DNA of 51,518 bases from Lysobacter sp. Root76 (GTDB lineage Bacteria > Pseudomonadota > Gammaproteobacteria > Xanthomonadales > Xanthomonadaceae), in assembly GCF_001428685.1 (NCBI RefSeq), contig NZ_LMIK01000005.1, positions 121,308 to 172,825 of the forward strand, given 5' to 3'. The notes beneath the pieces were generated by a model. That model did not search any database. It saw only the letters and a list, made by a program, of their open reading frames with translations, and was not told the origin of the DNA. Shown piece after piece: positions 1-11,887 of the stretch. A program made the translations under genes and the position numbers. The first letter of the stretch is position 1; every line of letters begins with the position of its first letter.

Positions 1-640
<640 letters not shown>

Positions 641-818
641 CACAGCTACGGCTCGACGAGGCGCCATAGCACCGCCGCAGCGTGCTTCGCTGCCTTCCCA
701 GATGAGAGCAAGCTCGCTGCAGCCAATACGGCCGGAACGCCCGCTTCCATCTCCCGCAACCGCTCCCCCACCCCCAACGCGCTACCCTGATGCACCCCAG
801 ACTCACCGCCGAAACCGC

Positions 819-2177
819 ATGACCGCCACGCCTCCCAACGACCGCGACACCATCGCCGCGATCGCCACCGCGCCCGGTGCCGGTGGGGTCGGGATCGTGC
901 GTCTGTCGGGTCCGCGGGCGCGGGCGATCGGCGAAAGTCTGGCGGCGCGTCGGCTGCAGCCGCGGCGCGCGCACCACGTGCGCTTCGTCGACGGCGACGG
1001 CGCGGTGATCGACGACGGCATCGCCCTGTACTTCGCCGCACCCGCCAGCTACACCGGCGAGGACGTGGTCGAACTGCAGGCGCACGGCAGCCCGGCCGTG
1101 CTGCAGGCGCTGGCCGAACGTTGCGGCGCGCTGGGTGCGCGCCGCGCCCGGCCGGGCGAGTTCAGCGAGCGTGCCTTTCTCGAAGGCCGGCTCGACCTGG
1201 CCCAGGCCGAGGCCGTCGCCGATCTGATCGCCGCCGCCGACGAACGCGCGGCGCGCGCGGCGCGACGTGCGCTGGACGGCGAGTTTTCGCGCCGCGTCGA
1301 TGCCCTGGCCGACGACCTGCTCGCGGTGCGCGTGCACGTCGAGGCGGCGATCGATTTCGCCGACGAACCGCTGGACACCCTCGGCGGCGCCGCCTTGCGC
1401 CAGCGCTTCGAGGCCCTGTCGGTCGCCCTGGACTCCCTGCTGGCTGCGGCCGAACGCGGCCGCCGTCTGCGCGACGGCCTGCACGCGGTCATCGTCGGGC
1501 CGCCCAATGCCGGTAAGAGCTCATTGCTGAACGCCCTGGCCGGCAGCGACCGCGCCATCGTCACCGACATCGCCGGCACCACCCGCGACCTGTTGCACGA
1601 GACCATCCGCAGCGACGGCGTCGAACTGACCCTGGTCGACACCGCCGGCCTGCGCGAGGGCGGCGACGCGATCGAGCGCGAGGGCATGCGTCGCGCCCGC
1701 GACGAACTCGCGCGCGCCGACCTGGCGATCGTGGTGCTGGACGCGCGCGATCCCGAGTCCGGCCGTCTCGCGGTCGCCGATGCCATCGCCGGGGTGCCGG
1801 CGCGGCTGTGGCTGTACAACAAGGCCGACCTGCTCGAGGAAGGCACCGGGGTCGTCGACGCGGACGACCGCATTCAGGTTTCGGCCCGCACCGGCCGCGG
1901 CCTGGACGCCCTGCATGCGCGCCTGCGCACGCTGGCCCAGGGCGACGGCGCCGACGCGGCCGAGGGGGCGTTCACCGCCCGCGCCCGCCACGTCGAAGCC
2001 CTGCTGCGCGCGCAGGCCGAACTCGCCGACGCCCGGGTCCAGATCGAACGCGAGGTGCTGGACCTGGCCGCCGAGTCGCTGCGCCAGGCCCACGACGCTT
2101 TGGGCGAAATCACCGGCCGGGTCCGCGCCGATGACCTGCTCGGGCACATTTTTTCCAGCTTCTGCATCGGCAAGTAG
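819..2177 (+). CDS. mnmE: tRNA modification GTPase MnmE (TrmE)
   Basis: A 452-residue GTPase that, with MnmG, installs the carboxymethylaminomethyl group at wobble uridine 34 of certain tRNAs. The N-terminal folate-binding domain begins with the family-typical [11 protein letters not shown]. The embedded G domain shows G1 GPPNAGKSS near residue 227, a G2-region DIAGTTRD near 250, G3 DTAGLR near 274 and G4 NKAD near 334. The C terminus is the diagnostic FCIGK, whose Cys is essential in the family. The reading frame stays open upstream through the repeat block to about 420, but homology begins at the ATG at 819, giving the usual family length. The gene appears to be alone in its transcription unit. 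Confidence 0.97.
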   Translation: MTATPPNDRDTIAAIATAPGAGGVGIVRLSGPRARAIGESLAARRLQPRRAHHVRFVDGDGAVIDDGIALYFAAPASYTGEDVVELQAHGSPAVLQALAERCGALGARRARPGEFSERAFLEGRLDLAQAEAVADLIAAADERAARAARRALDGEFSRRVDALADDLLAVRVHVEAAIDFADEPLDTLGGAALRQRFEALSVALDSLLAAAERGRRLRDGLHAVIVGPPNAGKSSLLNALAGSDRAIVTDIAGTTRDLLHETIRSDGVELTLVDTAGLREGGDAIEREGMRRARDELARADLAIVVLDARDPESGRLAVADAIAGVPARLWLYNKADLLEEGTGVVDADDRIQVSARTGRGLDALHARLRTLAQGDGADAAEGAFTARARHVEALLRAQAELADARVQIEREVLDLAAESLRQAHDALGEITGRVRADDLLGHIFSSFCIGK

Positions 2178-2346
2178 CCGAGCTTCCAAACAGGCTCGGA
2201 ACCTGGCGCCCCGGGATCGGTCACAATCACCGATTCATGCCTTGCCGGGGCCGGTTTTTGGGCCCCAGGCGCTTGACAAACGCGGCCTGCTAGCGCGTCC
2301 TATCCGGTGTGTGCTCGCTACGGCGCACTTCAGGGGAGTTTTGCCA

Positions 2347-3387
2347 ATGACTGTGAACCAAAATGACCGGCGTTCACGCCGGCTGTCCGTCGTATCGCAT
2401 GTGAGCATCGCGCTGGCCCTGGCCTGCGCGCTGGCCGCCTGCGGCAAGGATCAACCCGCCCAGGAAGGGGCGGCGCCCACCGCGGCGACCACGGCTCCGG
2501 CCGTCACGCCGGAAACAGCGGTCTCGGCCAAGGTCTCCGCCTTGACCGCCGACCAGCTCCGCGAAGCGGCCCGCAAGGCCTATGCGGAAAACCGCCTGTA
2601 CGCACCGGCCGAAGACAACGCGGTCGAGTACTACCTGGCGTTGCGCGACAAGGCGCCGGCCGACGCCGCCGTCTCCAGCGCGCTCACCGACCTGCTGCCG
2701 ATGACCGTGATCGCGACCGAGCAAAGCGTCAGCCGCGAGGACTTCGCCGAAGCCCAGCGCCTGTCGGCGCTGTTGGAAAAAGCCGACGCCCAGCATCCGG
2801 CGCTCGCGCGCCTGAAGGCCAGCATCGGCGCCAAGCAGGCCGAAGTCGCCAAGCGCGCCGAACAGCAGGTGCTGACCGCCGAAGAGCAGGCCAAGAAGCA
2901 GGCCGACCTCGAGAAGCAGCGTCTGGCCCAGCAGGAAGCGCAGCAGAAGCAGGCCGCGACCCAGCTCGCCGCCAGCCAGGCCGCCGAGCGTCAGGCCGCG
3001 GCGACCCGCGAAGCCACCGCCACTCGCGAAGCCGAGCAACGCGCCGCCGACCAGCGCGCCGCCGAGCAACGCGCCAGCGAACAGCGTGCGGCCGAAGCGC
3101 GTCAGACCGCCTCCGCCACGCCGTCCGCAGGCGCCGACCTGCGTGCGGTGTCGACGCCGGCTCCGCGTTATCCGCCGGAAGCGCTGCGTGCCGGTCAGTC
3201 GGGCGAAGTGCAGGTCGAGTTCACCGTCGGCACCGACGGCTCGGTCACCGCCGCCCGCGTGGTCCGTTCCAACCCGGCGCGCATCTTCGACCGCGAAGCG
3301 GTCAATGCGGTGCGCAAGTGGCGGTTCCAGCCGGTGGGGGCGCCGGTCACGACCCGTCGCACGATCGGGTTCAACCCGGGCGGCTAA
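2347..3387 (+). CDS. TonB family lipoprotein with Ala/Glu-rich coiled coil
   Basis: A 346-residue protein. The N terminus has a signal peptide ending in a lipobox (LAAC, Cys at residue 32), so it is probably a lipid-anchored protein rather than a classical TonB held by an N-terminal helix. The middle (about residues 160-260) is very rich in Ala, Gln, Glu and Arg and should form a long coiled coil. The last 80 residues are a TonB C-terminal domain (PRYPPEALRAGQSGEV, then VRKWRFQPV). TonB domains pass inner-membrane energy to TonB-dependent receptors; whether a lipoprotein form does so is unknown, and no ExbB or ExbD is nearby. A GGGAG sequence sits about 10 bases before the ATG, and a strong terminator follows. 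Confidence 0.85.
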   Translation: MTVNQNDRRSRRLSVVSHVSIALALACALAACGKDQPAQEGAAPTAATTAPAVTPETAVSAKVSALTADQLREAARKAYAENRLYAPAEDNAVEYYLALRDKAPADAAVSSALTDLLPMTVIATEQSVSREDFAEAQRLSALLEKADAQHPALARLKASIGAKQAEVAKRAEQQVLTAEEQAKKQADLEKQRLAQQEAQQKQAATQLAASQAAERQAAATREATATREAEQRAADQRAAEQRASEQRAAEARQTASATPSAGADLRAVSTPAPRYPPEALRAGQSGEVQVEFTVGTDGSVTAARVVRSNPARIFDREAVNAVRKWRFQPVGAPVTTRRTIGFNPGG

Positions 3388-3440
3388 GCGATCCAAAGGC
3401 GGGAGTGCGGCAACGCACGGGAGACCCGCACGCAGTACCC

Positions 3441-3473
3441 ACAACGCCCGGCTTCGGCCGGGCGTTGTTTTTC
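3441..3473 (+). terminator. Rho-independent terminator after the TonB-like gene
   Basis: A near-perfect 12-base stem (ACAACGCCCGGC paired with GCCGGGCGTTGT) around a TTCG tetraloop, followed by TTTTTC. It lies 53 bases after the TonB-like stop codon and is oriented for it. Confidence 0.9.
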
Positions 3474-3868
3474 GCGTTTGAGGTCTGCGTACCCGGTCTG
3501 CGCAGACAGCCTTCCGCCCTGGGGCAGAAGCGGCTTGAGCCGCGACCGCGACCTCTGGTTACTGCGCAGGCTCCGATGTGGATCGACTTCGCTTTCTGTG
3601 GGAGCGGCGCGAGCCGCGATCGCGAATTCCGGCTGCTTTGCCGGTTTCGTTCTAAAGCAACAGCTTCCGCTTGCGGCGCATACGGGTCACTTTCTCTTGC
3701 CACTCGCCTTGGGGTAGGAGCGGCGTAAGCCGCGACCGCGCCCTTCGGCTACCGCGCTGGCTTCGATTCGGATCGGCTTCGCTTTCTGCTTTCTGTGGGA
3801 GCGGCGTGAGCCGCGATTGCGAATTCCGTTTGCTGCGTTGCTTTCGTTCTTAAGCAACAGCTTCCGCC

Positions 3869-4018
3869 CGCTGCGCGTGCGGGTCACTTTCTCTTGCTAG
3901 CCCAAGAGAAAGTAACCAAAGAGAAGGGCTTGCCTTGACAACCCGCTGCGCGTGCGGGTCACTTTCTCTTGCTAGCCCAAGAGAAAGTAACCAAAGAGAA
4001 GGGCTTGCCTTGACAACC
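3869..4018. repeat. 75-base tandem duplication inside composite repeat copy 2
   Basis: Two identical or nearly identical 75-base units, each beginning CGCTGCGCGTGCGGGTCAC and ending TTGCCTTGACAACC. Each contains the whole CTTTCTCTTG/CAAGAGAAAG stem-loop. Copy 1 of the composite repeat has only one such unit, so the duplication arose after the two composite copies separated. Confidence 0.9.
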
Positions 4019-4158
4019 CTCCCTTGCGAGATCGGAGCTGGCGCGGGGATTTTTCGAAGGAACATCCTGTTCCTCGAAAAACGGCGCGCGTCCTGCGCGC
4101 CGCCCTTCGGGTCTGAGTAGGGTTGGGCGAGTGCGGGGCATTGGATTTCAATGCCGAG

Positions 4159-4222
<64 letters not shown>

Positions 4223-4310
4223 CGGTGGTTCGTAGGATGCGGTGAGCCGCAGGCGAACCGCATCGCCGCGAAGTACCGTATGCCGTGCGGCAGCTCCCTC
4301 TAGGCCTCCA

Positions 4311-4340
4311 AAAAAAAGCCCGGCACTAGGCCGGGCTTCC
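4311..4340 (-). terminator. Rho-independent terminator of the NatA/NatB-like operon
   Basis: Read on the minus strand: a 9-base stem (AAGCCCGGC with GCCGGGCTT), a 5-base loop and a run of seven or more T. It lies 34 bases beyond the stop codon of the permease gene. Confidence 0.9.
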
Positions 4341-4373
4341 TGCAACACGTGCTCACACGCTTGGCTGCGAACC

Positions 4374-5557
4374 TCAGCCCGAAATCGCCAGGCGCTCGTT
4401 GTGGTAACGATGCACTGCGGCGAACCACAGCAGTGCGGCCAGCGCGAAGCCCGCGGCCAGATAGACCATCCACACCTGCGGGGCGATGAACTCGCCGCGG
4501 ATCACCTTCAGCAGCAGCTGGTTCTGGGCCAGGAACGGCACCGCGAACTGCCACAGCTGGGTCTTGAGCGGATTCACCATCAGGATGATCGTCGGCACCA
4601 TCGGCATCAGCATCAGCCAGGTCATGTGGCTCTGCGCTTCCTTGATGCTCTTGGCGCCGGCGGCCAGGTAGGTCAGCAGCGCGGTGCCGATGAACAGCAT
4701 CGGCAGCAGGATCAGCAGCATCTTGCCGATCGCCATGAAGCTCACATCGAGCATGCGCGTACTGCCGGTGCCCATCTGCGCGCTGAGCTTGAACGCGAGC
4801 AAGGTCAGCAGCAGCGAAGTGAAGCCCAGGATGCAGGCGGCCGCGATCTTGCCGCTGACGATGGCGCCGCGCGAAGCAGGCGTGGCCAGCAGCGGTTCCA
4901 GCGACTGGCGTTCGCGTTCGCCGGCGGTGGCGTCCAGGATCAAGGCCGCGCCGCCGATGAAGGACGAGAAGATCAACAGATAGGGCAGCATGAACGACAG
5001 CATCAGGCCGCGCTTGGCTTCCGGCGTGGCGAGATCGCGGGTGCCGACGTTGACCGGACGCGCGATGGTCGGCGACAAGCCGCGTGCGAGCAGTCGCAGC
5101 GCGCCGACCTGTTGGCTGTAGCCCTCCAGGGCGTTGCGCAGGCGCGCGCTGGGAATCTCGGCGTCGCGGCGCGTGCTGTCCTGCACGATCTCGACCAGAG
5201 CCGGCTGGCCGTCCTTCCACTGTTTGCCGTACTCGCTGCCGATCTGCAGCGCGACGTCCACGTCCTGTCGCGCGATCGCCTGGTCCAGGTCGGCCGGCGG
5301 CTTGGTCGCGACGATGCCGCGTGTGGCCAGGTAGGCGATCAGGTTGGGCGCGCGCTCGGCGCCGAGCACCGGCACCTCCAGGGTCTTGTCGAGCTGGGTC
5401 TTGGCGCGCTTCTCGGCCAGCGAACCCATGCCCAGCATCAGCACCGGATACAGCAGCGGGCCCAGCAGCAGGGCCAGGGCGAGGGTGCGGCGGTCGCGGC
5501 CGATGTCGCGCAATTCCTTGCGCACCACGGCCGAGGTTGCGGAGAACCAGGAAGTCT

Positions 5558-5561
<4 letters not shown>
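4374..5561 (-). CDS. ABC transporter permease, NatB-like
   Basis: A 395-residue inner-membrane ABC-2 type permease. An N-terminal helix (LALALLLGPLLYPVLMLGMG) is followed by a roughly 150-residue extracytoplasmic region, then five or more helices from about residue 180 to the end, the layout of the NatB/YhaP family of sodium or drug exporters. The start ATG at 5561 overlaps the stop of the ATPase gene by four bases (ATGA), which fixes the start and implies translational coupling. An open extension to 5699 only shadows the ATPase gene. The substrate cannot be read from the sequence. Confidence 0.88.
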
Positions 5562-6304
<743 letters not shown>

Positions 6305-6354
6305 CGATGAGAGCCTGGAAAGTGGGAACGCGGTGGATCGCAGCGCGCGGCGCG

Positions 6355-7872
6355 CTACGGCTCCCACCCGTTGAACGAGACGAACGGCGGCACGTAGCCC
6401 AGCGAGTCCAGGCACTTGGCGTCGAGCTGCTTGGCGTCGGCGCTTTCCAGGAACTGGCCCATGAGCTTGGGCATGCAGCCCGAAGCGAAGCTGCCGTGGC
6501 CCTGGCCGCGCAGCACCAGGTGGCGACCGTTGGGCAGACCCTTGAGCACCTGCTCGCCGTAACGCGGCGGCGTCACCGGATCGAACTCGCCCGACAGCAA
6601 CAGCGTCGGCAGCGAAGACTTGAACGGCGCGTGGAAATCGGCCGGACGCTTGCCGGTCGGCCAGACCTTGCACTGCGCGACCAGCACCGTGGACAGATCG
6701 CTGCCCATCACGGTCTCGGCGTCGGCCGGATCGTCCTTCAGCAGGTCCGCATCCTCGGCGCAGATCACCGACAGCTGCATGCCGTGCATGATCTGCTCGC
6801 TGACCTGGCCCTGGATCATCTGGGTCAGCGACATCAGCGGCGCGTAGCGGCCCTGATCGGCCTCGTTGAGCACCAGCGGCAGCAGCGCGGCGGCCTGCGG
6901 CGCGTAGGCGAACATGCGGGTCAGGCCGGCGACCGCGCCGGCGGTGGCCTGGTCGCGCTTGAGTTCGCCGGTGGTCGGATCGCGGTATTCGACCTCGACC
7001 GGCTTGTCCTTCAGGCGCGTCATCAACTCGCGCAGCTGCGCGCGCGGATCGTCGCCGAAGCGCTGGCGGCATGCCGGGGTCTTGCGGCACTGCTCGAACT
7101 GCAGCGCCAGCGAGACGTCCAGATTGCGCGCGTGCTCGGAACCCAGCACCAGCTCGTTCGGCACCACGCCGTCGATCACCACCGCGCGGGTGTGCTGCGG
7201 ATGGCGCATCGCGTACTGCTGCGCCACGCGGGTGCCGTAGGAACCGCCGACCACGTCGATCTTGGCCACGCCCAGCGCCGCGCGCACATTGTCCAGGTCG
7301 CGTACCGCGTCGGTGGTGGTGTAGTAGCGCGGGTCGGCCTGCAGCTTGGCCGCGCAGTCGCCGGCGAACTTGACCGCATCCTGCACGCCGGCGCTGTCGT
7401 CCTCCATTACCGCGCTGTCGCCCTGAGCGTTGCGGCAGATCAGGGGATTCGACTTGCCGGTGCCGCGCTGGTCGACCAACACCACATGGCGGTGCTTGCG
7501 CACTTCGCGGAACGCCGCGTCCATCGTCGGCCAGACTTCGGTCGCGGCCTGGCCGGGGCCGCCGGCGAGGAAGAACACCGGATCGGCGGCGACGTCGGAT
7601 TCGTCGGTGGCCGGCAGCCAGGCGATGTTGAGCTGGACCTGGCGGCCCTTGGGCAACGCCGGGTTTTCAGGCACGGCGTAGCGCGCGCACTGCGCGGCAA
7701 TGCTGTCGGCGGTGAACGGGCTGGTCAGCGAGCAGGGCCGGAACGCGATCCGGCCGTAGAGGCGCTGGCCCGCTTCGGCCTGGGCCTGCTTCTGCGCGGC
7801 CGGACCCTGGCCGCAGCCGGACAGCAGCGTGGCGGCCGCGAGCGCGGCCGTCAGGTAATGGGTGATACGCAT
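6355..7872 (-). CDS. Lipoprotein alpha/beta hydrolase, S33/TAP-like peptidase
   Basis: A 505-residue protein with a lipoprotein signal (LLSGC, Cys 20), hence an envelope enzyme. It has the alpha/beta-hydrolase layout of tripeptidyl or proline aminopeptidases: oxyanion segment FFLAGGPGQAA, VDQRGTGKS, nucleophile elbow GGSYGT near residue 210, acid GEFDPVTPP near 430 and His in GQGHGS near 459, followed by the TAP-like C-terminal region. Probable activity is removal of short peptides or esters outside the inner membrane. A GAGAGGG ribosome binding site precedes the ATG at 7872. It is the first gene of an operon with the NatA/NatB-like exporter, so it may process what that system exports; that link is inference. 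Confidence 0.88.
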   Translation of the reverse strand: MRITHYLTAALAAATLLSGCGQGPAAQKQAQAEAGQRLYGRIAFRPCSLTSPFTADSIAAQCARYAVPENPALPKGRQVQLNIAWLPATDESDVAADPVFFLAGGPGQAATEVWPTMDAAFREVRKHRHVVLVDQRGTGKSNPLICRNAQGDSAVMEDDSAGVQDAVKFAGDCAAKLQADPRYYTTTDAVRDLDNVRAALGVAKIDVVGGSYGTRVAQQYAMRHPQHTRAVVIDGVVPNELVLGSEHARNLDVSLALQFEQCRKTPACRQRFGDDPRAQLRELMTRLKDKPVEVEYRDPTTGELKRDQATAGAVAGLTRMFAYAPQAAALLPLVLNEADQGRYAPLMSLTQMIQGQVSEQIMHGMQLSVICAEDADLLKDDPADAETVMGSDLSTVLVAQCKVWPTGKRPADFHAPFKSSLPTLLLSGEFDPVTPPRYGEQVLKGLPNGRHLVLRGQGHGSFASGCMPKLMGQFLESADAKQLDAKCLDSLGYVPPFVSFNGWEP

Positions 7873-8202
7873 GGATCCCTCTCGTCCTAAGGCGATACGC
7901 CTTCAGAATGACAGACTGGCGCCAGCGGAAAAATGTGACCGTAGGTATGGCCCGGCGGCCGAACCGATACCGACAGGCCCGACGCGGGCTCCCGCCCGCA
8001 GCTGTGGGAGCGGCATAAGCCGCGACTGCGGCCAGGGACGGCCGGCGCATGCCGTGTCATGGGCGTGGTCCGAGCAGGCATGGGCCCGGCAGGCGTGGAC
8101 CCGGCAGGTGTGACCCGGCACCGGAGCCGAAGCATCGCCGGGCGATACCTCGCGCACCGCAGCGACCATCGCGGCTCACGCCGCTCCCACAGCAAGCGGC
8201 GG
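7873..8202. repeat. Gap with a facing pair of palindromic repeats
   Basis: About 330 bases without a convincing gene. One palindromic unit (GTGGGAGCGGCATAAGCCGCGA, near 8006) and an inverted one (GCGGCTCACGCCGCTCCCAC, near 8172-8191) face each other across about 140 bases. A short hairpin AAGGCG-TAT-CGCCTT lies at 7888-7902, just before the hydrolase gene. A run of GGCAGGCGTGGACCCG-like near-repeats is at 8070-8115. Confidence 0.75.
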
Positions 8203-8625
8203 TTACGGGGCCGGCGCCGAACCCGCCCGCCGCTCCTCGATCTCGTCGCTTTCGCCGCCGGCCCGCGCGGACTTCGCCAGCTCCTGGTAGCGGCTGCGAT
8301 AGCGGTCCAGCGCGGCCTCGTCCAGTTCTTCCAGATCCAGCAGGGCGTTGTGGGCTTCGCGGGTCGCCCGGATCAGCTCGTCGAGCTTGATCTGCATCGC
8401 CTCGGTGTCGCGGTTCTGGGTGTTCTGGATCAGGAACACCATCAGGAAGGTGATGATGGTGGTGCTGGTGTTGATCACCAGCTGCCAGGTGTCGCTGAAG
8501 CCGAACAGGGGGCCGGACACCAGCCAGATCAGGATCAGACCGGCGGCCAGGCCGAAACACAGCGGCCGCCCGGTGAACCGGGCCGCCCACTTGGCGATCT
8601 TGGTGAATCCACCGTGATTGCGCAT
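8203..8625 (-). CDS. Low-affinity iron permease family protein
   Basis: A 140-residue small membrane protein. Two hydrophobic helices (about residues 20-40 and 48-68) are followed by the family-diagnostic TFLMVFLIQNTQNRDTEA and LDELIRAT, then an acidic, coiled C-terminal tail. The family (PF04120) is named from a yeast iron permease, but the bacterial members' role in iron uptake is not well proven. GGAG lies about 8 bases before the ATG. It stands alone, convergent with nothing, and ends in the repeat-bearing gap. Confidence 0.88.
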   Translation of the reverse strand: MRNHGGFTKIAKWAARFTGRPLCFGLAAGLILIWLVSGPLFGFSDTWQLVINTSTTIITFLMVFLIQNTQNRDTEAMQIKLDELIRATREAHNALLDLEELDEAALDRYRSRYQELAKSARAGGESDEIEERRAGSAPAP

Positions 8626-8724
8626 GACCGACTCCGCTGGGAGAGGCGGCCATCGTGGCGGGTCGGGCGTGCAGCCCGGGTGTTGGCTGGGCGGCAGTCG
8701 CGGCGGACGTTCGGCCGCGTCGGC

Positions 8725-9477
8725 TTACTTGCTGCTGACGTACTTCTCGCGACGGATGTGCGGAATCGGCAGGCCGTGCGTCTTCAGCGCCTCGAAGCAG
8801 GTATCGACCATGTTCGGATTGCCGCACAGGTAGGCGATGTCGGACTCGCCGTTGGGCGCGAACTCGTCGAGGAACTGCTGCACGTAACCGTGGCGGGTGT
8901 CCGGATGCGGGTCGACCGGCAGCTCGCGCGAATAGCAGGGCACGAAGCGGAAGTTCGGCTGGCGGTCGGCGAAGGCGCGGAACTCGTCGCCGTACAGCAG
9001 CTCGTCCGGGGTGCGCGCGCCGAACATCAGCACCACCTCGATACCGCGTTCGCGGATCAGGGTTTCCAGCTGCGGCAGCATCGCCCGGTACGGGGTCACG
9101 CCGGTGCCGGTGGCGATCAGCAGGTAACGCCGGTTGGCGTCGGCCGGCATCAGGCAGAAGCGCCCGAACGGACCGCTGGCGTCGATCGTGCCGCCTTCGT
9201 CCAGGCCTTCGAACAGCGCGGTCGCCGCGCCGCCGGGCACGTAGCTCACCGCGATCTCCACCGCCTCGCCCGGTCCCAGCGCGTGGTCGTGGATGGTCGC
9301 CAGCGAGTAGCTGCGCTTGGTCGCGGTGCCGTCGGCGTACTGGAAGTGAACCTGGATGAACTGGCCGGGGATGTAATCCAGCGGCTGGCCGTCGTCGCGG
9401 ACGAAGGTGTAGTGGCCCACGGTGGGGGCCAGCATGCGGCGCGAGACGAGCTTGAGGGGGAAATGCTGGATGGCCAC
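8725..9477 (-). CDS. fpr: Ferredoxin--NADP+ reductase
   Basis: A flavoprotein of about 250 residues moving electrons between NADPH and ferredoxin or flavodoxin, supporting Fe-S repair and oxidative stress defence. FAD-binding RSYSLA is at residues 55-60, the pyrophosphate site GTGVTP at 124-129 and the nicotinamide end YLCGNPNMV near 215. The start is uncertain: GTG at 9477 (AIQHFPLKL, where family homology begins) is preferred over GTG at 9522, which would place the start inside the promoter region of the divergent ABC operon. Neither has a good ribosome binding site. Confidence 0.92.
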   Translation of the reverse strand: MAIQHFPLKLVSRRMLAPTVGHYTFVRDDGQPLDYIPGQFIQVHFQYADGTATKRSYSLATIHDHALGPGEAVEIAVSYVPGGAATALFEGLDEGGTIDASGPFGRFCLMPADANRRYLLIATGTGVTPYRAMLPQLETLIRERGIEVVLMFGARTPDELLYGDEFRAFADRQPNFRFVPCYSRELPVDPHPDTRHGYVQQFLDEFAPNGESDIAYLCGNPNMVDTCFEALKTHGLPIPHIRREKYVSSK

Positions 9478-9531
9478 GGCTACCGACAAACCTGCAACAG
9501 TCTGTGGCCGGAGCGCGACCACGGGGGCGCC

Positions 9532-9537
9532 TATACT
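9532..9537 (+). promoter_or_regulatory. Possible -10 element of the YadG/YadH-like operon
   Basis: TATACT, a good sigma-70 -10 hexamer in very GC-rich surroundings, lies 42 bases before the ATPase start in the short divergent region with fpr. No clear -35 hexamer is seen. Confidence 0.4.
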
Positions 9538-9578
9538 ACCGGTTATCGCCGCGCGGCTCGCGGTGCAGGCTTCCCGAA

Positions 9579-10603
<1,025 letters not shown>

Positions 10604-10607
<4 letters not shown>

Positions 10608-11407
10608 ACGACCTGGCTCCGAACGCCCAGCCCACCAACGCGCAGCGCAACCTGACCGCGCTGGGCACCATCGTGCGGCGCGAAGTCGCGCGCATCCTGC
10701 GCATCTGGGGCCAGACCCTGGTGCCGCCGGCGATCACGATGGCGCTGTACTTCCTGATCTTCGGCGGCCTGATCGGCTCGCAGATCCGCGACATGGGCGG
10801 CTACAGCTACATGGAGTTCATCGTCCCCGGCCTGGTGATGATGAGCGTGATCCAGAACAGCTACGGCAACATCTCGTCCAGCTTCTTCGGCGCCAAGTTC
10901 GGCCGCCACGTCGAGGAGCTGCTGGTCAGCCCGATGCCGAACTGGGTGATCCTGGCCGGCTACGTCGCCGGCGCGGTGCTGCGCGGGCTGATGGTCGGCA
11001 CGATCGTGCTGCTGATCGCGATGTGCTTCACCAAGGTGAGCGTGCCGCATCCGTTGGTAACCCTCACCACCGTGCTGCTGGGCGCGACCATCTTCTCGCT
11101 GGCGGGCTTCATCAACGCGGTGTACGCCAAGAAGTTCGACGACGTCGCGATCGTGCCGACCTTCATCCTGACCCCGCTGACCTATCTGGGCGGCGTGTTC
11201 TATTCGGTCAAGCTGCTGCCGCCGTGGGCCGAAGCCATGACCCACGCCAATCCGATCTTCTACATGGTCAATGCCTTCCGCTACGGCCTGCTCGGCAGCA
11301 GCGACGTGCCGCTGTGGGTGGCGTATGCGCTGATGCTGGGCTTCGTCGCCGCGCTGGCGACGCTGGGCCTGTGGCTGCTCAAGCGTGGCGTGGGCCTGCG
11401 CAGTTGA
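10604..11407 (+). CDS. ABC-2 type transporter permease, YadH-like
   Basis: A 267-residue inner-membrane permease with about six helices: one near residues 43-63, one near 70-90, then at 117-140, 150-170, 180-200 and 234-257. The segments MEFIVPGLVMMSVIQNSY and LTPLTYLGGVFYSVKLLP are typical of the YadH/NodJ family. It is translationally coupled to the ATPase upstream, and a small secreted-protein gene begins across its stop codon, so the three genes are probably co-transcribed. Confidence 0.93.
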
Positions 11408-11817
11408 GTTGGCGCAGGATCGCGCTCGCTTCGATCCTGGGCGCGGGCGTATGCACCACCGCGTTCGCCGCACCGGCGTCCGATGCCGGCGAAAGCGCCC
11501 TGCACGAGCGCGCCATGGACGACGGCACGCGCCTGACCCGGGCCTCGCTGTGCGGTTATGTGGACCCCGAGCTGGAGCGCTTGAATGAAATTTTGCGCGT
11601 CGCGGCCGAGGCGCGCTTTCGCGCGGCCGGGCGCGAGTTCGACCAGAGCGCTTACGACGCCGGCTTCTATGCCGGCATGCAGCGGGCCATGAGCCAGTTG
11701 CTGCAACTGCCGTCGGAGCAGGTCGAAGACATGCAGCGCTATCGCGCGACGCATTGCGCGCAGGTGCGCAGCGAGATCGACGCGCTGCTGGCCGGGACGG
11801 CCCCGGCCACGCCGTAA
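11404..11817 (+). CDS. Small secreted protein of unknown function, TTG start
   Basis: A 137-residue protein. The only start that fits is TTG at 11404, which overlaps the permease stop (TTGA), suggesting coupling. The N terminus is a clear signal peptide ending near AFA-APA (residue 24). The mature part is helical and has two Cys residues (SLCGYVDPE and ATHCAQVRSE) that could form a disulfide. No known family is recognised. Its place as third gene of the YadG/YadH-like operon suggests an envelope accessory of the exporter, which is inference. Confidence 0.7.
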   Translation: MSWRRIALASILGAGVCTTAFAAPASDAGESALHERAMDDGTRLTRASLCGYVDPELERLNEILRVAAEARFRAAGREFDQSAYDAGFYAGMQRAMSQLLQLPSEQVEDMQRYRATHCAQVRSEIDALLAGTAPATP

Positions 11818-11887
11818 GGACGCTCAAGCGCGGCATCGCGCCAAGCCGGGTCGCCGCGTTTTCCCGCCGCCGCGACGCACCGGCCTT

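Noticed and set aside
2240-2275. Hairpin GGGGCC/GGCCCC after mnmE as a terminator
   Set aside because: The T-run is in the loop, not after the stem.
2273-2307. TTGACA at 2273 as the -35 of the TonB-like gene
   Set aside because: No acceptable -10 at 16-18 bases; TATCCG is 22 bases away. Left uncalled.
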